A stretch of 13,229 nt of DNA, from assembly GCA_964432115.1 (NCBI GenBank), contig CAYSMC010000003.1, forward strand, positions 1-13,229, read 5' to 3'. The notes beneath the pieces are model-generated. The model saw only the letters and a program-made list of their open reading frames with translations. It did not search any database and was not told the DNA's origin. Source of the stretch: JAAZKO01 sp964432115 (GTDB lineage: Bacteria; Patescibacteriota; Microgenomatia; UBA1400; PJMF01). The translations under genes were made by a program, and so were the position numbers. Positions 1 to 7,003 of the stretch are shown in pieces; positions within the stretch are counted from its first letter, which is position 1, and each line of letters starts with the position of its first letter.

Positions 1-56
1 TCCTTCTTCGGTCAAACAAGCCAAGGCATCCACCTTTTGCTTTAAGTTATAAATTA
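1..56 (-). rRNA. rrl: 23S ribosomal RNA, 5' end only (partial)
   Basis: Read on the minus strand, the segment contains GGTGGATGCCTTGGC, the strongly conserved 5'-proximal block of bacterial 23S rRNA, followed by GACCGAAGAAGGA. By alignment to the E. coli start, where this block begins about 22 nt into the molecule, the mature 5' end should lie near position 56. Only the first ~56 nt are present; the body runs off the left edge. The gene is preceded in transcription order by tRNA-Ala and a spacer, but not by a 16S gene. The exact 5' end is estimated, not seen. Confidence 0.9.
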
Positions 57-121
57 CGAATCATTGAAGTCTTCATTTTTTCTCGACTATTATTGAATAA
101 CAGTTGATAAAATTCTTCACA

Positions 122-133
122 TGTTAAAGAACA
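122..133 (-). promoter_or_regulatory. boxA-like antitermination element in the 23S leader
   Basis: On the minus strand this reads TGTTCTTTAACA, one mismatch from the classical rRNA boxA TGCTCTTTAACA. It lies about 65 nt upstream of the 23S 5' end, between tRNA-Ala and 23S, the place where a spacer boxA occurs in other bacteria. In known systems boxA RNA is bound by NusB/S10 (NusE) to make transcription of long untranslated rRNA resistant to Rho. The match is seen directly; the function is inferred. Confidence 0.7.
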
Positions 134-151
134 GTTGCTTGCCGACCTGTT

Positions 152-227
152 ACGTTGGTGGCTACTTATTAGCCTCTAGAAGTTCCGTTAGGAAAACATC
201 CAAAGCCTAATAAGCAAACACCAATGT
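152..227 (-). other. Long hairpin in the tRNA-Ala/23S spacer
   Basis: Two stacked helices are visible: 152-160 with 219-227 (nine pairs, one of them a G-T) and 165-172 with 207-214 (CTTATTAG/CTAATAAG, eight pairs), separated by a 4x4 internal loop. A small TTCC/GGAA tetraloop stem sits in the apical part (183-194). There is no U-tract, so it is not a terminator. It sits between the tRNA 3' end and boxA, and could be a processing structure that separates tRNA from pre-23S. That role is inferred. Confidence 0.5.
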
Positions 228-236
228 TAAGTTGAG

Positions 237-313
237 TGGTGGACCCTAAGGGGCTCGAACCCTTGACCTCCACATTGCAAATGTGGCGCTCTAGCCAACT
301 GAGCTAAGGGCCC
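237..313 (-). tRNA. tRNA-Ala (anticodon UGC)
   Basis: A complete cloverleaf can be folded on the minus strand: acceptor GGGCCCT/AGGGTCC, D-arm GCTC/GAGC with a 9-nt loop, anticodon stem CCACA/TGTGG with loop TTTGCAA (anticodon TGC), five-base variable loop, and T-arm AAGGG/CCCTT with loop TTCGAGC. The third acceptor pair is G-U, the G3:U70 alanine identity signal. Discriminator A and the CCA end are encoded (237-239). tRNA-Ala is a usual resident of 16S-23S spacers. Here it precedes 23S but no 16S lies on its other side. Confidence 0.97.
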
Positions 314-364
314 AATTTATAGCCGCTTTTAACAACCACTTTTCTATCTAATTGAAACGGAGGG

Positions 365-393
365 AATCCTTATGGTTAAACCGATATAGGATT
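365..393 (-). other. Leader hairpin upstream of tRNA-Ala
   Basis: AATCCT (365-370) pairs with AGGATT (388-393). Inner TAT/ATA and GG/CC pairs, with single-base bulges, close on a short loop. The element lies just inside the transcript predicted from the 410-438 promoter. It has no U-run and is not terminator-like. It may be part of the precursor processing structure of the tRNA-23S transcript; this is only inferred from position. Confidence 0.35.
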
Positions 394-409
394 GTCGCGA
401 AGAGCTGTA

Positions 410-438
410 ATTATAAAATTAAAGGGAATAGAATGCAA
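410..438 (-). promoter_or_regulatory. Promoter for the tRNA-Ala-23S unit
   Basis: On the minus strand TTGCAT (433-438) and a perfect TATAAT (410-415) are separated by exactly 17 nt. This is the best sigma70-type match in the window. Transcription would start near 402-403, about 90 nt before the tRNA. The promoter lies between the ATPase stop codon (462) and the tRNA, so it can drive tRNA-Ala and 23S independently of any 16S gene. Confidence 0.75.
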
Positions 439-461
439 GAGCAAATTGACCAATAATGTCT

Positions 462-2801
462 TTACAATAGCTGAGCTCGCTGGCCAATTTCTTCCTCAAG
501 TAACTCTTTATCTTTACCATACTTCAGACGAGATAATTTCTTAATCAATTCAGCTAGCTTTGGATTCATTTTAGCTTCTTGAGCTTTCATGTCTTTAAGT
601 AATGACATACTAAAAGCACTAACAGGTTGATTGTCGACAATAGTTTTGACATAAGCGTGATATTTTTCAACATTAGCTAAATCTGTTTCACTGAAAGTGG
701 GGGCAAATTCATGCTGCAAAAAGTTGGCATCAGTCACACCGACACGAAAAGCGACCATGGTCCCCACGTTGCCAAAAACAGCATTTTTAATGTCTTCCTC
801 AATCTGACCAATAAACTGGTTAGCTACTATCAAATTTAATCGATATTTTCGAGCTTCAGACAAAATTGAAGCAAAATCTTCAGTAGCAAAATTCTGAAAC
901 TCGTCAACATAGAGGAAAAAGTCATTGCGTTTTTCCATAGACACATTTTGTCGACTCATCGCTGCTGTTAAAATCTTTGGCACCAAAATTAAACCTAAGA
1001 ATTTAGCATCTTCTTCACCAATGACACCCTTGCTCAAATTACATAAGATAATTTTCTTCTCATCCATCGCTTGACGAAAATCAAAAGAACTTTCACTCTG
1101 CCCAATAATATTACGCATCGTTTTATTGGTTACAAAACGACCAAATTTAGACACAATGTAGTCTAGAACTTCTGACTTATGAAAATCACTAGTACTCGCT
1201 ATTTGGTCAGTCCAATAGCGCTTGACCATCGGATCTTTGACAAAAGGCAAATAATCTTCCACATATTTCGCATCAGTTAGGATTCTGACTAATTCAATAA
1301 AAGTGGCCCCCGGCTTGGACATAATTGTCAACATACCATTACGAATAGCGTGTTCAAAACGCGGACCAACGATACCTGTGCGATGTGGGTCATAAAGTTT
1401 ATACATTAAACCAATTACTGCACTAGCCATAAATTGCTGCTGCTCATCATTATGCGCTTCCATGATATTCATACCCAGTGGTCGCTCTGTATCAGCTGGA
1501 TTAAAATAAATGACATCTTCGGCTCGCTCTGGAGGCATTAATTGCAACAAATCTTCGACCAAATCACCGTGAGGATCAATAACTGCCACTCCTTGCCCAG
1601 ATTGAATATCTTGCAGCGCCAAATCCTTGAGAAATTCAGATTTACCAGTACCAGTTTTTCCGATAATGTAAGTGTGACGTCGCCGGTCTTCAAGAGACAT
1701 ATAAATCCCTCGTTCTATGCCTCGATATTTCGATTTACCCAAATACAAACCTTTTGTTGGAATTTTATTAGAAGCCGGAGCACTTTTAGCACTTAACCAA
1801 CGAATGTGGTGAGTTTCCACTGTTTTATTGGGAAAGTGCATGATAGTAGCTAACTCTTCAGTATTAAGAATAATTTTTTTGAAAGAAAAAAGGGATAAGT
1901 AACGGTAAATGAAATCAATCATGAAAAGATGTTTGAAAAAAATCTTGGCCCGTTTAAAGTTATTATAAGGGGAAGAAAATTGAGAAAATGCACCAATCAA
2001 ATTATTAAGGTGAGCCTTGGCTGTAACATCATTGCTGGCTGAAACCACCATCCGAATAGCAACTTTAAATCCAGGTTTGCTGGTTTTGGTATTAATAGCT
2101 TCAACTTCTTTGGGATCATGAGTATAACTAGCTGTATCTGGATCAGCTTCTTGTTTTTTTTGTTTTTGGTTATAGCGAGCACCTTTTTTTTGCCAGCGTT
2201 TATTAGCTGATTGAAGTAAAATTTGTAAAGAAGCACCTTCACCATCACCCATCTTTGATAAAGCGCTAGTAATTAGCGATAAGCCATCGGTGGCTAAATC
2301 TTTATAAGTCTTAATGGGGTAAAAGTTGGCTTTTTCTAATTTCAACTCACTAAAAGCTACCCGACCAGTGTCGTTAAAAATATTAACTTCATCAACTTCT
2401 GTAATTGCCGCTGAAGGATAAGCACCATTGATTTGTTTTTCAACTAAATCCTGAATGTGACGTGGACAAGTAACATAAAAAGCAATATCTTCCTTCATCC
2501 CAACAATTTCAAAACCAATCGTTTCTTCTGGTTCTAAAAAAGATAACATGCCAACTTTTTTAAGCGAATACAATCCAGCAAACATTTGTTCAGCCGCATC
2601 AATTTTAATTTCATTGCTTTTTGGTAACTTTACCAATAAAGTAACAAAATTAAGCGCATATTTTTCACGACGCCTATTTTTAATAAAAACACCCAAAAAA
2701 TAAAACAGAACAAGCACAATGCCCAACAAGATAAAGACTGTAATAAATCTCAAGACGATCATATTAATCTGGGATAGTAATTGCTCTCCTTGTGGTGACA
2801 T
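462..2801 (-). CDS. Membrane-anchored VirD4/TraG-like type IV secretion/conjugation ATPase
   Basis: The 779-aa protein has one N-terminal membrane segment (about residues 14-40) followed by basic residues, then a ~300-residue variable region and a C-terminal P-loop ATPase domain. Walker A is GKTGTGKSEF at 381-390, a VIDPHGDL strand follows at 407-414, and Walker B is FLYVDEFQNF at 629-638. This order fits the VirD4/TraG/HerA-FtsK superfamily that pumps DNA or couples substrates to type IV secretion channels. The N-terminal part (50-340) is not a usual VirD4 domain. The ATG start has no Shine-Dalgarno; M14 is a possible alternative but would shorten the membrane helix. It is the last gene of the long minus-strand operon, 26 nt after its upstream neighbour. 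No relaxase, VirB4 or pilin gene is visible, so its machine must be encoded elsewhere or be atypical. Family call firm, substrate unknown. Confidence 0.85.
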   Translation of the reverse strand: MSPQGEQLLSQINMIVLRFITVFILLGIVLVLFYFLGVFIKNRRREKYALNFVTLLVKLPKSNEIKIDAAEQMFAGLYSLKKVGMLSFLEPEETIGFEIVGMKEDIAFYVTCPRHIQDLVEKQINGAYPSAAITEVDEVNIFNDTGRVAFSELKLEKANFYPIKTYKDLATDGLSLITSALSKMGDGEGASLQILLQSANKRWQKKGARYNQKQKKQEADPDTASYTHDPKEVEAINTKTSKPGFKVAIRMVVSASNDVTAKAHLNNLIGAFSQFSSPYNNFKRAKIFFKHLFMIDFIYRYLSLFSFKKIILNTEELATIMHFPNKTVETHHIRWLSAKSAPASNKIPTKGLYLGKSKYRGIERGIYMSLEDRRRHTYIIGKTGTGKSEFLKDLALQDIQSGQGVAVIDPHGDLVEDLLQLMPPERAEDVIYFNPADTERPLGMNIMEAHNDEQQQFMASAVIGLMYKLYDPHRTGIVGPRFEHAIRNGMLTIMSKPGATFIELVRILTDAKYVEDYLPFVKDPMVKRYWTDQIASTSDFHKSEVLDYIVSKFGRFVTNKTMRNIIGQSESSFDFRQAMDEKKIILCNLSKGVIGEEDAKFLGLILVPKILTAAMSRQNVSMEKRNDFFLYVDEFQNFATEDFASILSEARKYRLNLIVANQFIGQIEEDIKNAVFGNVGTMVAFRVGVTDANFLQHEFAPTFSETDLANVEKYHAYVKTIVDNQPVSAFSMSLLKDMKAQEAKMNPKLAELIKKLSRLKYGKDKELLEEEIGQRAQLL

Positions 2802-2827
2802 ACTTGATTACTTTATTCTAACAAGTT

Positions 2828-3526
2828 TTAGACGTCTGCGCTATTCTCGACTTCTTCTTTGTATAATACTGCTCCCGCAAAAATCTTTTTTATTTTATCT
2901 GCCCATTCAGCTAACCAACGTAAACTAAAATGAATACCCTTTTTTTTGGCCAATTGCTGTTGTTTTTCAGTAATAGGTAAAACTACTACTGGTTTAACTT
3001 GAGTGACGGGTAACTGGGCTTGATTGGCTAAATTATCGATAGTGGCCTGTTGTTTTTTTGCCAATTCTTGTTCATCTAGCTCTTTATCAATTTCTTTAAT
3101 TTCAGCTAATTCCTGACCAAGTTCTGCTATTTCGGCTGATTCACTCGATTTAATTGCTTCAGCTGATAATTGTTGCTCACTACTTGGTTGTTCAATTTGT
3201 GATTCTTTATTAATAATCGGCTGCTGTTCCTTTTGGGAAAGTTTTTCTGAATCGGTTAAATCAGCAGTTGATTCAACTGCCACGTTCTCTAATTGATCTA
3301 GTTCTTTTTGACGTGAAGTGCGAGTAGCTGAATTTGTTGGAATCAAACGTTGATTTTCCACTTCGCTAATAGCTTCTTCTAGTAAATTTAAAGCTTGATG
3401 ATTGGACAATAACTTTGGCTCCTGCTTGTTAGATATAGATTGAACAGTGAGAAATTGACCTAATTTGGGGTACTTTTTTAAATCAATATTCTGCAATAAT
3501 GAAGCCGAAGCTCGATCGTTAGGCAT
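2828..3526 (-). CDS. Hypothetical acidic, Gln/Glu-rich protein with a conserved-looking C-terminal segment
   Basis: I cannot assign this ~232-aa protein to a family. From about residue 45 to 175 it is low complexity, rich in Glu, Gln, Ser and Lys, and probably disordered or coiled-coil. In contrast, the last ~45 residues are well ordered: a hydrophobic PVVVLPIT stretch, then KKKGIHFSLRWLAEWADKIKKIF, an amphipathic Trp-rich helix that looks like the functional part. There is no signal peptide or membrane span. I chose the ATG at 3526; a TTG five codons upstream (3541) is possible, and neither has a Shine-Dalgarno. It lies 26 nt upstream of the VirD4-like ATPase gene, and I infer that it may be an adaptor or partner of that ATPase. 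An eight-base A-run in the coding strand (near 2940-2947) encodes the KKK before the terminal helix. Confidence 0.75.
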   Translation of the reverse strand: MPNDRASASLLQNIDLKKYPKLGQFLTVQSISNKQEPKLLSNHQALNLLEEAISEVENQRLIPTNSATRTSRQKELDQLENVAVESTADLTDSEKLSQKEQQPIINKESQIEQPSSEQQLSAEAIKSSESAEIAELGQELAEIKEIDKELDEQELAKKQQATIDNLANQAQLPVTQVKPVVVLPITEKQQQLAKKKGIHFSLRWLAEWADKIKKIFAGAVLYKEEVENSADV

Positions 3527-3568
3527 AAAACCATCATACAAGTTTTTGCTTGAAGAAAAAAGAGAGAG

Positions 3569-4084
3569 TTAGAAAAAGCGCCAATAAAGTTTGGATCCCA
3601 ATAATTCTATTGGCAAAAAATCAGGCATTGTCTCTAAAACTAAATTTACTGCTTGAGGGGATTGATAGATTAACAAGTCCGCATCATCTACTGCAGTTGG
3701 TTGAAGAACCTGCCTGGTACAGTCTAAGAGACGTTGTTCTTTAAACCAACAAATATCAATATCAAATTGCATGTCTTTCATCCAAAAGTAACGAATTTTT
3801 GCTTCAGGAAAAATAAACAGCATCCCGTCTAATTGTTGACCAGTTACAGTTTGCAATTGTGGCCGATCCGACAAACCCTGCTGTGTTGAACTTTCATCTT
3901 TTACTACTTCAACTAAAAGCGCTTGTCCATGATTCGCAAACAAATTATCTTTCAAAACTAATTTAACTAATTGACCATCTTTAACAAAAAATTGCCAAAA
4001 ACAACACTGATAAAGACAGATTCCGATGATCAACAAAGCAAGTAGTACTACCAATAGTATAAATTTGTTCAATTTGGCTTGCAT
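3569..4084 (-). CDS. Membrane-anchored DUF192 family protein
   Basis: The 171-aa protein begins with an uncleaved-looking membrane anchor (about 8-25, no lipobox at the right place despite a CC pair at 27-28). The rest matches the DUF192 pattern: a GLSDRPQL block at 70-77, GMLFIFP at 87-93, and FWMKDMQFDIDICWF at 100-114, the most characteristic motif (FWMKNT..PLD in typical members). The family is widespread in bacteria and archaea, and its biochemical role is not established. The globular domain should lie outside the membrane. It starts 9 nt after the stop of the upstream membrane-protein gene and ends about 42 nt before the acidic protein, consistent with co-translation in an operon. No Shine-Dalgarno is visible. 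Confidence 0.85.
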   Translation of the reverse strand: MQAKLNKFILLVVLLALLIIGICLYQCCFWQFFVKDGQLVKLVLKDNLFANHGQALLVEVVKDESSTQQGLSDRPQLQTVTGQQLDGMLFIFPEAKIRYFWMKDMQFDIDICWFKEQRLLDCTRQVLQPTAVDDADLLIYQSPQAVNLVLETMPDFLPIELLGSKLYWRFF

Positions 4085-4093
4085 TTTTGCTAC

Positions 4094-4591
4094 TTAGCGA
4101 AACATTAACAATATTAATAATAAAAAATATATTGAGGCTACTGTTTTAATGATTTGAATTTCTGATAAAGTAATTTGTTTTTTAACCCCTTGTAAAAAAT
4201 ATTGATTAAAAATTTTTGGCTGAGGAGCCAATTGCCAAATTTCAATCAGTATTAACAAATTAATTGCCATAATTAATGCTATCCCAGCTAGGCTACCAGT
4301 CGATGTTAGCATAAAAATACTTAACACTGGTAAGACCAGTAGAAATAAAGGACTACGAGTAATTAAGATTTTCTTTTCTAGCTCATCGGCATAAATTTTT
4401 TGCAAAAATTTTTCATCACCCAACATCAAAAACAAACCCAAACCATAAGCAAAAATAAAAAATAATATTTGCGACCAAATATGATTAATTTGCCATTCTT
4501 CCTTGATTAGCCACCACAAAATGAATAACATCAACACTGATAAAAGAGTGATTTTTTTGATTTTTTCTTGATCATGACTAAAAACACTCAT
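4094..4591 (-). CDS. Hypothetical five-helix membrane protein
   Basis: The protein has 165 aa, about two thirds of it in predicted membrane segments: roughly 14-29, 39-57, 81-97, 101-119 and 148-164. The loops are short. The most polar one (58-78, GDEKFLQKIYADELEKK) lies between helices 2 and 3, and a second (120-145) precedes the last helix. I recognise no motif and no family. It is tucked between the GH3 hydrolase (10 nt upstream) and the DUF192 protein (9 nt downstream), which suggests a translationally coupled trio acting at the envelope. The ATG has no clear Shine-Dalgarno, so coupling to the preceding stop is plausible. Coding status is supported by length, tight spacing and consistent membrane topology. 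Confidence 0.75.
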   Translation of the reverse strand: MSVFSHDQEKIKKITLLSVLMLFILWWLIKEEWQINHIWSQILFFIFAYGLGLFLMLGDEKFLQKIYADELEKKILITRSPLFLLVLPVLSIFMLTSTGSLAGIALIMAINLLILIEIWQLAPQPKIFNQYFLQGVKKQITLSEIQIIKTVASIYFLLLILLMFR

Positions 4592-4601
4592 AAATTGAAA
4601 T

Positions 4602-5801
4602 TTAATTATCGAAACCTTTTAAAGATAAGATTTTTTTGCTGGCTCGATCTACCATTTGTTGAAAATCTAATGACTCTTCATATTTATCTTCTAAATCTTT
4701 GAGTAGAGAATTTAACTGGCTGTAATCAAAACCTGCACCAAAAAGCAAAACATGATTGCCGGCCTCGATAGCTTCGATGGCAATAGTCGCAAGATCTTTT
4801 TTTTCATTACTTCCAGGTATATAACTAGCTGATTCCATTAATAAATCATCTGTAATAAGTAAAATGTTTGGGTAAAATTGAAAAAGTTGAGCTAAACATT
4901 GTTCACTTAATGAACAGGGTTGACCAGCTAATTTATCTTGCAGACGCAAATGAGCTGACATCACTCCTATATTAGGATATTGATCTAGTAGTCTTTCAAA
5001 AATTAAAGTGTCATTTTGATCTAAAATCACTGTATTAACATCTAAATGTAAATCTTTGTTAATACTACCTATACCTGGAAAATGTTTTAACACGGGCATA
5101 ATTTGCCAATTAGAGAAGGCTCTAATATATTCTTGAGCAATTTGCACAATTTTATCTGGATCATTACCAATTCTATTGTGTAAAACTGGATTGGAACTGA
5201 CCGAATAATCAACCATTGGCGCCAAAACTAAATTAATACCAACTTCAGACAATTCTTGAGCTGATTGATTAAATAAAGCCGTTCTGTCTCTAGTGTTTAA
5301 TGAATCTAAATTCTGTTCATCTTCAGAAGTAGTAACACTATCAGTTAATTGACGCATACTAGGTAAAATGGTGAAACCCTCACCACTTAAGCGTTGTACT
5401 TGTCCACCTTCATGATCCACTGCTAATAAAGGCAAGATTGTTTCTTGATTATCCTCATCCAATAAGCTTGTCTGATATTGTTTTATCGTTTCAAAGTCAA
5501 TTGCTTCCCCAAAATAAATGACAAATCCTGGATCATATTCTTTTATCAAAGCTAAATTTTCATTATCTTTAGGATCTAGATTATTGTCTACCAGTAAAGG
5601 TAACATTAGCATCTGACTAATTTTTTCTCTAGCAGTTAAACTAACAAAATCCAAGTTTTGCTCAGTTTCTTGAGTGATTTCTGCAGGTTGTTCTATTACT
5701 GGTTCTGGAAAATATTTTAAAAATGGTTGTCTAAAATAATTGTAGGCTAAAAAACCAGCTAAAACAGTCAAAACAATAATTAAAGCGTTGCGCCATTTCA
5801 T
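4602..5801 (-). CDS. GH3 beta-N-acetylhexosaminidase (NagZ-like), membrane-anchored
   Basis: The 399-aa protein has an N-terminal membrane anchor (about 5-21), a short linker, then a single GH3 (beta/alpha)8 domain. Recognisable NagZ landmarks are AVDHEGGQVQRL (127-138; usually D-Q-E-G-G-R), LAPMVD (193-198), KHFPGIGSINKDLH (239-252), SAHLRL (282-287) and ITDDLLM (316-322). D318 fits the catalytic nucleophile and D250-x-H252 the acid/base dyad of NagZ enzymes. The usual GHG of KHFPGHG is GIG here (I244). NagZ enzymes remove GlcNAc from muropeptides or peptidoglycan. The anchor puts this one outside the cytoplasm, so it would act on wall fragments there, its own or a neighbour cell's. There is no C-terminal GH3 domain, as in short NagZ proteins. 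It overlaps no gene and lies 20 nt after the basic 141-aa protein. Confidence 0.87.
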   Translation of the reverse strand: MKWRNALIIVLTVLAGFLAYNYFRQPFLKYFPEPVIEQPAEITQETEQNLDFVSLTAREKISQMLMLPLLVDNNLDPKDNENLALIKEYDPGFVIYFGEAIDFETIKQYQTSLLDEDNQETILPLLAVDHEGGQVQRLSGEGFTILPSMRQLTDSVTTSEDEQNLDSLNTRDRTALFNQSAQELSEVGINLVLAPMVDYSVSSNPVLHNRIGNDPDKIVQIAQEYIRAFSNWQIMPVLKHFPGIGSINKDLHLDVNTVILDQNDTLIFERLLDQYPNIGVMSAHLRLQDKLAGQPCSLSEQCLAQLFQFYPNILLITDDLLMESASYIPGSNEKKDLATIAIEAIEAGNHVLLFGAGFDYSQLNSLLKDLEDKYEESLDFQQMVDRASKKILSLKGFDN

Positions 5802-5821
5802 AAAATCATTTTACTAGAATT

Positions 5822-6247
5822 TTACTTTTTTCTCGCTCGCTGTTTTTGCTGATTTTTCTTTTCCTCTTGATTCTTTTTAAGCTGGTCTAATTTCCACATA
5901 AATAATTTAGCTTTACTTCGAGCATTTTGTGCATCACTGACAAAGGCTAAAGCCTGTTCTAACAAAGCTCGAGGATAAGTTTTGGCTAATTTTATGTAAA
6001 GAGAGGTATGCGTTTGATCAGCTAAAACAGTAGCCATATGGCAACCAAAAGCTTGAAACTCCTGACTAATATATTTATTACTCTCTTTAATAGGATGATT
6101 ACCTAGTAATTCGGCTACAGTACGAAATTTTTTGTTTAAAGGATCGGTATTGTTTTGCTGAGTAGTTAAATTATTTTCAAAAAGAGACTGTTTAGTAATT
6201 TTAATTGACCTAGTGTGTTTTTGACTTGTTTTTTTCTTAACAGGCAT
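5822..6247 (-). CDS. Hypothetical small basic protein
   Basis: I do not recognise this 141-aa protein. Both ends are strongly basic (MPVKKKTSQKHTR... and ...KKNQQKQRARKK), while the middle (about 58-125) looks like a compact all-helical domain with the segment SQEFQAFGCHMATVLADQ and a LFMWKLDQLKK helix. There is no membrane segment or signal peptide. The composition suggests contact with nucleic acid, but no known binding motif is present, so this is only a guess. It lies 43 nt after the 229-aa gene and 20 nt before the GH3 gene, on the same strand. The start ATG has no Shine-Dalgarno; there is an AT-rich stretch with a TAAAAT upstream that could be a weak internal promoter, but its -35 is poor. 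Confidence 0.75.
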   Translation of the reverse strand: MPVKKKTSQKHTRSIKITKQSLFENNLTTQQNNTDPLNKKFRTVAELLGNHPIKESNKYISQEFQAFGCHMATVLADQTHTSLYIKLAKTYPRALLEQALAFVSDAQNARSKAKLFMWKLDQLKKNQEEKKNQQKQRARKK

Positions 6248-6290
6248 AATGAGCTTGTTTTTGGCTATTTTAAGTCAAATAAACAATAAA

Positions 6291-6980
6291 TTAAATGACG
6301 ATTTTATCTAGAATTTGCCGATTTTTTTTAACTAATTTTTGCTCAAATGGCCCCCGTTGTTCAATCAATACTTTTAATTTATTATTTCCCGCCAAAATTT
6401 GGTAAAAATCCATTTGAATTTGTAAGAACTCTTTAGCTTCTGCTAAATTCTTCTTCCCATTATTAGTAAAATCGACTAACCAATCAGCACTAATCAAATA
6501 TTGCCCCAAGCTATAAACTTCCTCACCTCCAGCAATAGTAAAACAAAGTTGATTGGCTAAATGCATATTATGCGGTCTCACCATGTGACCTTTAACCGCT
6601 AATTTCAATTCTTTAGGATCAGCAAAGGGTAAAATACCCACATATTCAAACTTTAATTGATCAGCTAAGGCCGCTAAATGTTGTTGAGTACTAGCATTAG
6701 TTTCGTCCCAATCATTCAGTACTAATTGTTCTTTAAACCAAGCGTTTTCTTCACTGGCAGTAATTTTTAACTTTTTATCTCGTTGTTCTTGAGGAAAATA
6801 ATCATCAATCGTCTTCTGTAAAGATTTAATGATTTGAGGGAAATGAGGCAAACGAAAACCAGAACCCAAAACAGCAAAACGACGACCATAATTGAGCTGC
6901 ACTCCTTCATCGCCATCTGCAATAACTAAAGGCATAGGCTGATATACGGCAGGCTCAGCTGATTGATTACTCTTGCTCAT
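6291..6980 (-). CDS. Hypothetical soluble 229-aa protein
   Basis: I recognise no family. The protein is soluble, with no signal or membrane span. Visible blocks are YGRRFAVLGSGFRLPHFPQ (31-49), a charged helical stretch (50-110), FEYVGILPFADPKELKLAV (111-129), a His-containing stretch HMVRPHNMHLANQLCF (132-147) and a Lys/Gln-rich helical C-terminus. The HM..RPHNMH cluster is the only hint of metal or phosphate binding and is not diagnostic. The start is well supported: AAAAGGAA at 6985-6992 ends 4 nt before the ATG, the clearest Shine-Dalgarno in this operon. It starts 23 nt after the stop of the 50-aa ORF and is followed by the basic 141-aa gene. Confidence 0.8.
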   Translation of the reverse strand: MSKSNQSAEPAVYQPMPLVIADGDEGVQLNYGRRFAVLGSGFRLPHFPQIIKSLQKTIDDYFPQEQRDKKLKITASEENAWFKEQLVLNDWDETNASTQQHLAALADQLKFEYVGILPFADPKELKLAVKGHMVRPHNMHLANQLCFTIAGGEEVYSLGQYLISADWLVDFTNNGKKNLAEAKEFLQIQMDFYQILAGNNKLKVLIEQRGPFEQKLVKKNRQILDKIVI

Positions 6981-6984
6981 GAAG

Positions 6985-6992
6985 TTCCTTTT
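6985..6992 (-). promoter_or_regulatory. Ribosome binding site of the 229-aa gene
   Basis: AAAAGGAA on the minus strand, 4 nt before the ATG. It shows that the organism does use Shine-Dalgarno starts, which makes its absence in most other genes here notable. Confidence 0.7.
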
Positions 6993-7003
6993 GTTAATTA
7001 AAA

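Noticed and set aside
340..370. On the minus strand GGATTCCCTCCGTTTC looks a little like the 16S 3' end (GGATCACCTCCTTTC).
   Set aside because: The strongly conserved AAGTCGTAACAAGG block that must precede it is absent, and the segment forms part of a leader hairpin; it is a chance resemblance.
1542..2248. Open frames of 83-84 codons on both strands within the ATPase gene.
   Set aside because: Shadows of the real frame; no start signals and low-complexity products.
4010..4084. Lipobox in the DUF192 protein N-terminus.
   Set aside because: The Cys pair follows the hydrophobic helix without the L-[AS]-[GA]-C pattern; a plain membrane anchor is more likely.
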